Shown: positions 34,881-45,388 of the stretch, piece by piece
How positions within the stretch are numbered: the first letter of the stretch is position 1
How the letters are laid out: each line of letters begins with the position of its first letter
Origin: Eublepharis macularius
Lineage: Eukaryota > Chordata > Lepidosauria > Squamata > Eublepharidae
DNA: 64,000 nt
Reading direction: 5' to 3'
NCBI RefSeq assembly: GCF_028583425.1
Contig: NC_072791.1
Location: 196,764,311 to 196,828,310, forward strand
The notes under the pieces: generated by a model
Told to the model about the DNA's origin: nothing
Seen by the model: the letters and a program-made list of their open reading frames with translations, nothing else
Database searches by the model: none
Position numbers and translations under genes: made by a program

Positions 34881-36375
34881 GTAATGTGTCATAATGCTTT
34901 GCCTACTTGTACTTTGGAAGGGAGAAAAAAAAATTTAAAACTTTATTTTGTGTTGTTCTTGTTTTATTCTTTGTTGTGCAGTTGGTTCCCATCATAGGGA
35001 ACAATGGGGCTGGCTGGCCAGCCATCTCTGTAGGTGGTGGGGGAATTTGAGGGAGGGTGTCTGTGGTTCAGGTGCTCTTTCACAGGGACCAGCCGGCACT
35101 CAGAAGTGTGCCCACCATTGTGGCACCCCTGGGCTGTGCAGAATTGCCCAGGGAAAGAGAGTTTAGAAGTTCCCAGCATAGGGAACAAAGGGAGAGGGCT
35201 GGCCTTTGCCAGCCTGTTCCTGGGGTTATGGGTGTGGGGCAGGTGGGGGTGGATTTGGGTCTGTGAGGGGCTAATGTGGGGATTTGGGTCTGTGTGTGGC
35301 AGCTGGGGGGGAATTGGGTTTGTGTGGGGCTGTAAGGGGTGGACTTTAGGGGCTGAGAGGACCTACTTGGGGAGGCCATGAAATGCCCCCCCCCCAAGTG
35401 GGAGCAGTCTGAGCCTTGGTGGGGGGTGGGAGGAAGGGTGGGAGAAGGGCCCCAGAGGGCTGGGGGGCATTTTGCATGCAAAATGCCACCCCTGGCAAGA
35501 CAAGCCTTCCCCAGCTGTCAGTGGTAGAGATGAGAGCAGAGCACCTACTTGGGGAGGCCATGAAATGGCCCCCCCAAGTGGGAGCAGGCTGAGCCTTGGT
35601 GGGGGGTGGGAGGAGGGGTGGGAGAAGGGCCCCAGAGGGTTGGGGGGCATTTTGCATGCAAAATGCCACCCCTGGCAACACAAGCCTCCCCCAGCTGTCA
35701 GTGGTAGAGATTAGAGCACCTACTTGGGGAGGCCATGAAATGGCCCCCCCAAGTGGGAGCAGGCTGAGCCTTGGTGGGGGGTGGGAGGAGGGGTGGGAGA
35801 AGGGCCCCTGAGGGTAAGGGGGCATTTTGCATGCAAAATGCCACCCCTGGCAAAGGAAGCCTGCCTCTTCATTTTTTCCCCATAGGAAATAATGAAGAAA
35901 GATGAGCAGCAGCATGCTAACAATATGCTGCTCCTTCGCTTTCTTATGGGAGGATGGGGGGACCTGCTTTGGGGGGCCATAACATGGCCCCCCAAAGTCC
36001 AATCTGTCTGAAACTTGGGTGGTTGTTAGAGAAGGGTTAGAGGAAGGTCCCCACCAATTTTGGGCTTATTCGGTGGGAAAATGCCTCCTCCAGGCGTCCT
36101 GGAAGACGGAGGCATTTTCCCATAGAAAAAAGCCGAAAGAATGCTGAAATAATGCCGAAAGAATCCCGAAAGTCGAAAGCCGAAAGAGATTCTTGTTTCG
36201 GCTTTCGGCTTTAACGATAGAGAATCTTCTTTCGGCTTTCTACTTTCGGCTATAGCCGAAAATTTTTGGCTTGCACACCCCTAGTCCTGATAAGTAATGG
36301 AAATATATGAAAAATAAATGCTGACAGAGGAAGAATTAAAAAATGAGTGACCTTTTCATTAAGAGGAAGATCGAA

Positions 36376-36605
36376 TCCTGATGTGGTAGTTAGAATGATG
36401 GATTAAGTTATGAGACACCTTGGATCAAATCTTCACTGTGCCACAGAAGCTCATTAGATAACCTCGGGCCAGTGACTCCATCTCAAGCTTAACCTACCTT
36501 ACAGGGTCGTTATGAGGATAAAAGCGAAGAAGGGAGAACAATGGTATAAGCATCTGTGGGTTCCATTGGGGAAGAAAAGCAGGGTATAAATATCTAAATC
36601 AAACA
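36376..36605 (+). mobile_element. tRNA-derived SINE
   Basis: Same family as 18383-18613: TGATGTGGTAGTTAG and GGATCAAATCTTC in the head, GCTTAACCTACCTTACAGGG in the body, and GGGTATAAATATC in the tail. It lies just outside the giant palindrome. Confidence 0.75.
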
Positions 36606-38346
36606 ATATATTTGATGTCTGAATTCTTATTCAGTGTTAATTTCTGGAACGTAGAACTTCCTTTATACTTCTAAAGTTGATCTTCACAACTGAGACCCAG
36701 CGGCTGGGTATAATGGCCAGGAATTTGATAATTCAGCTCTTTTTGCCACCTACTTGAGCCAAAAAGATGGCAGTAGAGATAAAAAGAGGTATAGTTAAGT
36801 ACTTGACAGGCCACAGTACACAACTGGTGGGCTGTGTTTGACTGTAATGCAAACATGCAAGACGCTCAAGGAGGCCTAGGAATGGTGTTTTCAGCTGGCC
36901 TGTTCGAGCCTTTGGAAAGTATTCACTAATTGCCTTGGGTGGATTCAGCCTACTGCTTACACAACTGTCTATCTTTTGTTATTTTCAGCTTCCTAAGGAA
37001 GGGGAGTATGAACACCAGGTGTTACTAATCATTAAGCCTGGTACAAATGACTCAGCAGCCTGTGTTAGTACAAAAGGTGAGTGGAAGAAGGCTGAGAGAG
37101 CTGTAGGCCTGGACACAGAAGGTGCTGTGCAACAAGGGTTTAGGGTGTGTTTGTTGCTGTAAGGATCTTGTAGAAGAGATGTAAGCTATTGTCTGTATAA
37201 CTGTATTGTCTTTGGTTGCTTATATTAAAACAATCCTTGTATTTGATAATATCTTGCCCCTGTGATCTTATTTGTTGGAAGCAGCAACGTCCAGTGTACA
37301 AAGATAAAGAGAAGAGGATCCACCAGGGGGCAGCAATGATTAGTCAGTTGGGAGTTTGAGAACAGCACCTCTCTTTCTTTTAGTGTCCCTTCCTTTTCTT
37401 GTCTCCTGGTTGGTCCTCTCAGGGCAATATCCTGCTTCTTCTCAGTACTCTCTCTCTCTCTCTTAGTCAGCTAGATAGCTAGATGCTGTCTCTATCCCTC
37501 CTCTTCACTATCTAAGCATGTAAGTTCCTAAATAAACCTTTCTTTAAACAGTAATGCGTGGCTTTCACTTTGTAAAGCACTCTGCCAACATTATTGACAC
37601 ACACACCCCGCAAATTCCTAAAACAACTCTTCCCTCTGGTGCCCCCAATGTATACATATGCTGTAAACTTTGTAGAGGAAGATGATTGCAAGGTTCAGTG
37701 CAAGGTGTGGCAACTTTCCTGATTAAAAGTACCGAAACAGACAAGTTTCCCCCTCTGATGACAGTAATGCTCCCTCAGGGGCTCAAGAACCACCTGCGGC
37801 TTTTCTGGGCACTGTTCCCCAGGGCACCTGTACCATCTTCCAGGAAAGTGGGCAATTCCTTTAGAAACTGTGATAATTTCATCACTACTATGGGTTCCAA
37901 GACGAAGCTACGTTTTATTTCGCCCTTCCCCTCACTCCAAATAAGAGAGAGAAAACCATACCTGTTCGTAGGAACTCCTGTAAATAAAAGGGTTATATGA
38001 TAGCTATACATTATTCCTGTGTGTTTGGTGTGCAGGGCATAAAATAACCATGGTTCTTTTGTTTTCTGGGAACTGCAAATGTGGCTTTCTGTGATCCACA
38101 GAGTACCACTGCATTATAAGGGGCAGGGGGAGAACTATTTACAGGAATCTGATTTTGAGCGAGACTACTTTGGTTTGAGACAAAATGAAAAGGCCTTATT
38201 TTGACAAATTAGATGGCAGATGGAGGTGTATGTCAAGTAAACACATGCTGACAGGTAACCATGCTGCAAGAAGAAACAAAGTAAACCCTGTATTACTACC
38301 TTAACCCTCTGCTTTCAGAACCAAGATCGATCCATCCATCCATCCA

Positions 38347-38787
38347 TGGGTCATTCCGCAGAAAAAGAGCTGCAGGAACTCATTAGCATATGCCACACCC
38401 CTTGACATCACCGGAAGTGTGTCATTAGCATAACTGATTTGCATATGCCACACCCCCTGACCTCACCTATCCTGGCTGTTTTGGACCCAGTCTTGGCCAT
38501 TCAGGGCTGAAATTGGGCCCAAAATGGCAAAAAGGAGCCGAAAATGGCTGAAAAGGGGCCTAAAATGGTTAGAATTGGGCCGCTGCCGAGCAGGAGAGTG
38601 ATCCACCACCTGTCAGAGGCCCAATCCTGGCTGTTTTAGGCCCGATCCTGGCCATTGTGGGCCCAATCCAGGCCAAAATGGGCCCCAAATAGCCAAAAAT
38701 CAGGTGGGCAGGGCTACCTGACATGTGACCTCTTTGGAGAACTACCGGAACTGCGTTCCTGTGTGTTCCCCCTCGAAATGAGCCCTG
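38347..38787 (-). mobile_element. hAT-like MITE inserted in an ATCC repeat
   Basis: On the minus strand it starts CAGGGCTCATTTCGAGGGGG and ends near CTGCGGAATGACCC, with internal repeats of 'GGCCCAATCCTGGC'-like units (about 38460-38690). Both flanks are (ATCC)n, so an 8-bp duplication CATCCATC is possible but cannot be told from the microsatellite. Confidence 0.65.
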
Positions 38788-39589
38788 CATCCATCCATCC
38801 AAGTTCTCACTGAGAGTCGAGGCAGATTACATGTGAGTCAATGCAATCAAATAGCATCGGGCATCTAATAAGCAATTTCGAAACACTGCAAAAAAACCCA
38901 CACCTCAAGTATGATGTGTCAAAGAGTGCAGAAAATAGAATTATGGAAGTGTAAATAACCATGTAGTATGAGCAGGATAATACACACAACAGGTAGTAGA
39001 CCATACACACTGGCACAGACTACCATCCTGTTCTCTTTATAAAAGTGCCTTCCAGACCTGTTTCATTCATCAAGAATACTGAAGGTTCTTAAGATTGCTT
39101 TGGATAAGGAAAGAACCCAATTGGTGGTTTGCACTGAAGCTAGAAAAAAAAGCAGACTATGGATGAAGATGTGTGTATCTTGTGATGCAAGAAGATCTGT
39201 GCAGTTTCCTTTTACTGGCCCCATAGCCATGGCTGCCACCCATTTTCTGTTTCTGGTTACTGGTGTGCATAACAGAGACACTTGCATCGTCATAGATATG
39301 GCCCAAATAAAAAGATGTATGACTATATACAAAAATGAGGTGAGAAGCAGCCTTCAAATTACCTGCCAAAGACACAGGGATGCTTGTGCAAGTTCAGCTG
39401 GCTAAACAGAAGCACAGCTATGTAATGGGAAAACCGAAACATACCTGTCTCTGAATTGAACAATCTGTTTTGGAAATAGAAGCACTACAATACACACAAC
39501 TGTTACACCTGCAGGATTCTTTAGATGCAGATACAGCTGTTGCACTCATCACAAATATAAAATAAGGGTCCCTCAATTAGGACTGCATA

Positions 39590-39819
39590 ACAACATCAAC
39601 AACAACAACTACATTTGATTTACATCCTGCCCTTCAGGACAACTTAATGGCCACTCCGAGCAGTTTACAAAGTGTGTTGTTGTTACCCTCATGAGGGCTG
39701 AGAGAGCTCTGACTGACCCAAGGTCACCCAGCTGGCTTCCAGCAGAGTAGTGGGGAATCAAATCCAGTTCTCCAGATTAGAGTCCTGCTGCTCTTAACCA
39801 CTACACCAACCTGGCTCTC
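39590..39819 (-). mobile_element. SINE with (GTT)n tail, near-complete
   Basis: On the minus strand: GAGAGCCAGGTTGGTGTAG (A box), GGATTTGATTCCCC (B box), CTGGGTGACCTTGGGTCAG, CATTAAGTTGTCCTGAAGGG and a (GTT)n tail. A pol III tRNA-type promoter is implied. Confidence 0.85.
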
Positions 39820-42183
39820 CATGTAATTCTAGACTTATTTTGCAGGTATAAAGCATCATCACACTTGATTTCAAAACTTTTACAAAAATTAGAACAATGA
39901 ACACTATTAAAAGCAGCAGCAGAGAATCAATCATCAAACCGCTGCAGAAACTGAACTGAAGCAGACCCTAAAATACTTCTTAACAGCAAACTTGCATGTA
40001 AATACTGTCTGCTAATAAATGTAACTCAAACTAGACATCAATATTAGAAGAATCCAGAAGGGTCAGACTTCGGGTCCATCTTCCCCAGCATCTTGTTTGC
40101 AAGAGCAACCAGCCAACCAAAGTTCTCCAAGGACACCAGAATCAGGGCCTGAAGGGAACAAGCTTGCCCAAATGACAGAAATTTGGAAGCTCCATTTAGC
40201 CATTACCTAATAACAACATTTGGAGCAATTGTACATTGCACTGGACTTCTGTGACTAGAACTCTGGAATAATTATTTGCTCTTAAAAGGCTGCTGGTGGA
40301 GGAGGAAAAATGTGGGTCAGGACTGCAAGGCTAGGGAAGAAGGGAAGTTAACTCCTGACCCAGTGCTATTTTCCCAGTTGAAAGCACCCCCTACATGTCC
40401 GTCTTCTCTGTCAAAAGTATTTATGATCTATGACACTGTTTATCTATTGAAAATATCCGTATCCTGCCTTATTTCCATGGATCCAAGGCAGCTAACAGTG
40501 CAAGTACAAGTTGCAAAATACAAAATGTATAAGCCAACAAATAAAAATAATGCACAGATTTAAAACACTCATTGTTTATGAAGTGAGGCAGTTGCAATAT
40601 ACACAGTATTCCACATGCAGCCACACCACAGACTTATAATAAAGGCATTATGATATTGCTATTGTTGTTATTATTATTGCCAGCAAGGCTGTGGGAGCCT
40701 GGGGGTTTCAGCAGCTAAAGAATGTGGGAAGGAGCTGCATAAACTTTTTCACCAGCAGTGAAATTGTAACTCCCTTCCTCAAAGCTGATTTTTCTCTCAG
40801 GGAGAAAAGGTACAGGGATCCATACTTGTTCCCTGTAGGTGGGAAAGCAGTTGGTACAGGGAAAACTGTGAGCAGAAATGGCGACAAGGGGGGAAAGATA
40901 CTACTTTCCTTCCTGCTTTTCATTTAAAATTTCAGGAGATTGTTACATGTCTGCCTTCTAGCATCCAGTTTGTCTCTGAATATTCTTATTTCAGACAGTT
41001 GCTAAGAGGCATTTTGACAATCAATACCTTGGCAGCAAATACATATTGTATATGTAAGAACATAAAAGGGAGAACAAGGCAATGGAACAGATAGGAAACT
41101 CACCCAGGTTACTTTATCTAGCAGAGTAGCAGCTTTAATAAGGATACAAGAAAATGAACAGACTCAAGGACAGTCATGATGTACTGAGATAGGGAAAGCA
41201 ACTCAAAAAGAGCCTTTTCATAAAGCAGAGTTTACTCAAGACTTGTACCTTTGGCAACTGTTACGCCTTTCCTTAGTCACAGCTCCCGTATCTCACGAAT
41301 CACAGTGTATTTAGAAACAGGATGGAAAGTTGCATAAAAGACATCTGGGTTCAACCTTCGACTAGAGAGTTGAGAGATCAGAAGTGTGGAAGACCGGGGA
41401 ATAAATAAGCAAAAAACGATGAAAATAAAAAAGGCAAGCCTTCAGAAGCTGTAGGATATTCTCTTGTGCTTAAACTACAAATGCCACTGCAAATTAGGGA
41501 GCGGCTGTATGCAGACACTTTGATCTCCTTTTTTAATATAAAGCAAAACAAGCGACGGGTACATGTTTTGGGGGGGGGGGGAAGCAAAGCAAGTCACAAA
41601 ATAAGCCATTCGTGGGCTTCTTCAAAAGGAAAAACAGCTTCTTTTTTAAAAAATGTCCTTAAGCAAGTTCATTCTTAGGTGCTTGACTGATGTGACCAAA
41701 TAACTGCAGGTGGTCTTTCTGCCGCACTGAGAAATGATGTTCTAGCGTGCTGTTTCAGATAACCTCTCATGCTTTTCCTGGTAAAGCACATTGCAGAAAG
41801 CCTCGTACAGAATTCCTCTTGACTCAGGAGTACCAGAAACTTGTTCAGTAAAACATTTCAGTGCCTCTTGCTTACCAAGGCACAAACTGTTAACACTCAG
41901 AATATGTGAAAGTTCTAGGATTGGAATTTAAAGCCAGCTGCACAGCTCCCCTGGCGAGAAGCAATCCTGGGGCACTCTCTTTCAAATATATTCATGCGGA
42001 TGATTTTCTACTGAACACTTCGTATTAGTCTGTATAGTTACTTTGTTAATCTCCCATTGCCTACATTTATAGGTGGGCATAATTTTACAGGAGTAGGTTT
42101 GGTAGACTGTGCAAGGGCAGGCTAAATGCGTGGCTGCTTTAGGACAGCAAATGTAAATTTAGCATCTTGCCTAGACAATGAAG

Positions 42184-42374
42184 ATGGACCAGGCTAGCCT
42201 GATCTCATCAGGTCTTGGAAGCTAAGCAGGGTTGGCCCTGGTCAGTATTTGGATAGGATACCACCAAGCAAGTCGAGGGTTGCTGTGCACATGCAGGCAA
42301 TGGCAAACCTGTTAGTCTCTTGGCTTGAAAACCCCAGCGGGGGTTGCTGTGACTTGATAGCACTTTCCACCACC
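42184..42374 (+). mobile_element. 5S rRNA-derived SINE
   Basis: GCCTGATCTCATCAGG, GGAAGCTAAGCAGGGTTGG and GTATTTGGATAGGATACC are 5S-like. GGCAATGGCAAACCTGTTAG, GAAAACCCCAGCGGGGG and CTGTGACTTGATAGCAC form the tail. It lies 126 bp before the half-L1 duplication. Confidence 0.88.
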
Positions 42375-42515
42375 TAGATCGGTCCTTTACACAAGCAAAG
42401 CACGGAAGAGTGCGTGGCGATGTCTTTGTATTGCCATGTTTACAGCATGCACCAATAATCACTTTTTTGTTGCTGGAAGCAACATCAGCCCCATCCAACA
42501 GGAGGATCAGGTGGC

Positions 42516-44078
42516 GGATTCGTTTTCGTTTTCGCAGCCATGTCGGACGCTCCTCTCGGCAGGTCCGAGAAGAAGCGGCTGAGCCGCCTGGCCGGGCGGC
42601 TGATCTGCAAAGGTTAGCCCCCAGACTCTCAGGCAGGGAGTCTGAGTCCGGGGCGTGGCGGGAAGAGCCCTCTGACAGATCGAGGCAGGGGGTAAATTGC
42701 CCGTTTGTCCCTATGGAGGCCGGCAGACGAGCGCGGCACCCAGTGTGCTGCCGGGCTATGGAAAACGGCAAGGAACAGGATCAGGCGGAAGCCTGCAAGT
42801 AAGCGAATCCCTTCTGTTACTACAAGCGTATGTGAGGAGTGGGGGGGTCTGAAGGTTAGAAGACTCGGATTTCTCCCCCCTCATAGAGTCTCGGAAGATT
42901 GGCGGTTCCCCCCCCCCTAAAATGGCAGCGAAAAAGCAGAGTCCTGCTCTTGGCAAGTCAGTTACGGCTGCCTTGCAGAGGGGCGAGACGCTTGAGGAAC
43001 TGGTTAAAAGAGCGGTTATGGAAGCCATAAAACTCTTTGTTGACAAGCTGAATGAAACAGATCAAAGGGTGGGCTTAATTGAAAGCGATGTGAAAGCCAT
43101 TAAAGAAGCAGCGGGGGGGGGCAGAGAAGTCTGCCCGGGAAAGTGCGTCACTTACGAGAGCAACGAACAGGGAATTAAAGTTGGTGGAAAACCAGCTGAT
43201 CGGACTGCAAGTGGAGCGAACACAAACCATTTTGCGTCTCCAGAATGTTAAAGAGGAGGAAAACGAGGATTTGTGGGATCTCGCCTCGGAATTTTTAGCG
43301 ACACCCGCGAGGGCAACTAAAGAAGAAGTGAAAAGCGCCATTTTGGGAGTCCGTCGGGCATCTTCAAAATATGCAATGAAGCGGCAGCTGCCTCGCGAGA
43401 TTGTTATCGAGTTTTCATCTAAGAGGGTCCGGGACAGTATCCTATATAATTCATACAATGCGGAATTGGACTTTCTGGGAAATAAAGTCAAGATATTGAA
43501 GGACGTTCCATTTTTAGTTCGGAAGAGAAGATTTAAGTACAAGAAGTTGGCAGCTCTTTTGAGGGAACGTGACATAAAGTACAAATGGCTACTCCCGGAA
43601 GGAATCGGGTTTAGTTATAAAGATCAAGCTCACAAGATTAATTCGGAAGATCAGCTAAGGGATTTTGTGGATAAAAATCCATAATTTGGACCAGACACCA
43701 AGCAAAAAGAAGAGGATCCGAAGCCTGAAGGGAGGGGGGAGGCAATGAGCGCTCTGGCGGTAGCTGTGCAGAGGGAAGTGCGTCCGAGGCCCAGGGGAGG
43801 GAAAAAGATTTAATTTGAACTGTAATTTGTAATTTGTATGATCAACCACTCCGTCACTACTTTATTAAGCTATTTTTTTACTATGGCAGTATGAAGGGAA
43901 AGCATTGAAATGTAGCGTTTAGTGTTTGTAGGTTACCTTCCCCTTTTTTTCCACCCCCCCTTCCCTTTCTCTTTTTTCTCCCTTCTTTTCCTTCCCTTGT
44001 GCTATTGTAGTCTTTTGTAGTTACTGTCATTGTAGGTTTGTATGTTAGATATTGAAAAATAAAAAATTATTAAAAAAA
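42516..44078 (+). mobile_element. ORF1-only LINE (half-L1 type), full-length insertion
   Basis: The element has a GC-rich 5' region of about 400 bp, an L1-like ORF1 (42922-43684), a 3' UTR with a long pyrimidine tract (43937-44000) and an A-rich end with AATAAAAAATTATT and AAAAAAAA. A 16-bp duplication AGGAGGATCAGGYGGC (one mismatch) flanks it at 42500-42515 and 44079-44094, so the insertion is complete. There is no room for an endonuclease/reverse transcriptase ORF2. It must have been mobilised by an L1 in trans, like mammalian HAL1 elements. Confidence 0.85.
42922..43684 (+). pseudogene. L1-type ORF1 protein gene with one frameshift
   Basis: L1 ORF1 proteins are trimeric RNA-binding chaperones of the retrotransposon particle. 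The first frame (from 42922) gives a helical segment with LVKRAVMEAIKLFVDKLNE and VGLIESDVKAI, a likely coiled coil. The second frame (to 43684) gives the RNA-binding part: LRLQNVKEEENEDL, LPREIVIEFSSKRVRDSI, then a C-terminal domain with RKRRFKYKKLAALLRE and KYKWLLPEGIGF. The frames are separated by a single extra base in the nine-G run 43113-43121. Disregarding it, the protein would be about 253 residues, shorter than human ORF1p (338). The other frame differences can be ignored, and no other stop breaks it, which suggests a fairly young copy. Identification is from family pattern, not from a search. Confidence 0.75.
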
Positions 44079-45010
44079 AGGAGGATCAGGCGGCAATGGA
44101 TGCATTTCCCTAACCGAACTGGATGTATGTTACTCTTGTATCTCTGTGTTCCCACATACTGCATCCAAACCTTGCCTCAAACCTCAAAGCTGCCTCTCAT
44201 GGATGGTGTGCAAAGATATAGCACCTCCCCACGAGCAAGGACACTTCCTACGTTGTTTTTTGGAACGACAATGCAGCAATGTGATGCATGACCAACTTAA
44301 GCAGCGACTCGAGGATGTCCATCCTTAACATTGTTATATGGTTTTTTTAAAAAAAATACTGGTGGTTTGCAGTGATGGTTTTTATGATTTTGCTGTACTT
44401 TGTTTTTACTGATTATCCAACAAAGCCTTGAGCTCCGGGGAGCCAGCACATACATTTTCTAAATAAAAAAAAATGAGCAAGCAAGCCATGGCCCCTTCTG
44501 AGGTCACTGAGCCTGTGGACAATGTTCTCATGTGATCTTCTTCTAGGAACAAGGCAAAGAAGAACATGGTTCCTACAAAAATGAACTTCAATGGCATGGA
44601 TTCAAGGATAACCAAGCATGGCACACCCTTCGTTAGAGAACAGCAAGATGCAAATTTTCCCCTTCAACAAAACTCAATACTGGAAACGACAGAATTCCAC
44701 TTCGAATTCCTTCCATGGGCCTAAATAGACTCATGTCACTTTCATTTTTAAGATGGAGAAGTACACAAAGCGACCCAACTATCCCCAAGTTTGTGGAAGT
44801 GAACAGATGCTTTGTCTTGTCCATTCCTCCCCCACACCGGCTGTGGCGTTGCATTCAATGATCCTTGATTGTAATTCCCACCAGCAAAGGATCTAGAAAT
44901 GCACTGCTTCTTCCAACCAGTCTAAGCTTACAGAACAAGAGACCGGAAACTCTGCTGCTACTGATCTCTCTCAGCTTTGTGTTCTTCCTTCCACTGAAGG
45001 ATGGGCCCTT

Positions 45011-45105
45011 ATCTATGAATACGAGCGATATCTATGAATACGAGCGATATCTATGAATACGAGCGATATCTATGAATACGAGCGATATCTATGAATATGA
45101 GAGAT
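45011..45105. repeat. 19-bp tandem repeat, five copies
   Basis: Unit ATCTATGAATACGAGCGAT at 45011, 45030, 45049, 45068 and 45087. The first four copies are identical and the fifth has two changes (TATGAGAGAT). Confidence 0.97.
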
Positions 45106-45281
45106 AGGACAGCCTTATGTACCAAAAGATGCAGGAGATGGTTTGGAAAGTTAGAGGAGATTTCAGACCGGGAAATTTAAAGTTTAAAGTTCCAACTCGC
45201 TGTAAAAAAGGACTTTCCAAATTTTCCATCTCCCAAGATTATCCAACAAAGCAGAGAAGGAGGGAGCCTGTAAAATTCTAG

Positions 45282-45388
45282 ATCCAGAGGAGTCTAGAAT
45301 TTCTGACGAAGAGAACTGTGATTCTCGAAAGCTTATGCTACAGTAAAGTTGGTTAGTCTTAAAGGTGCTACTGGACTCTTTTTGATTT
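45282..45388 (+). mobile_element. Family B retroelement, single-copy (monomer) insertion
   Basis: Only the forward copy is present, 45303-45388, preceded by about 21 bp of unexplained filler. A perfect 13-bp duplication TGTAAAATTCTAG flanks the insertion at 45269-45281 and 45389-45401. It has the best-preserved core in the window: CTGACGA (45303-45309), stem GAGAA/TTCTC, GAAA (45327-45330), then GC-TTAT-GC and TA. Confidence 0.83.

Larger units (their letters stand above)
32555..36283. mobile_element. Giant palindromic hAT-type foldback element
   Basis: A 3729-bp element with ends TAGGGATGTGC and GCACACCCCTA and a perfect 8-bp target duplication GTCCTGAT (32547-32554 and 36284-36291), the hAT hallmark. 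The centre of symmetry is near 34419, so the arms are about 1.85 kb each around a loop of about 38 bp. Each arm holds, from outside in: subterminal clusters of GCCGAAA/TTTCGGC motifs, three units of about 175 bp, a CA-rich unique part, and four units of about 132 bp. Parts of the arms differ at only a few positions, while the outer 170 bp differ more. No transposase frame is visible, so it is non-autonomous. The element lies in an STK39 intron. Confidence 0.9.

Noticed and set aside
35346..36002. 218-codon minus-strand frame and its mirror frames at 32847-33763
   Set aside because: They are Pro/His/Cys-rich translations of the ~175-bp tandem units on the arms of the giant palindrome. Repeated units and base composition explain them.
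36940..37650. Possible solo LTR (AATAAA near 37530, TGGTGCCCCC near 37640)
   Set aside because: No TG...CA ends with a target duplication and no second LTR or coding remains could be found.
42208..42771. 187-codon minus-strand frame
   Set aside because: It runs antisense across a 5S SINE, host sequence and the GC-rich 5' end of the half-L1. It is not a conserved protein.
45011..45105. CRISPR-like array
   Set aside because: The 19-bp units are contiguous with no spacers, and the DNA is vertebrate.
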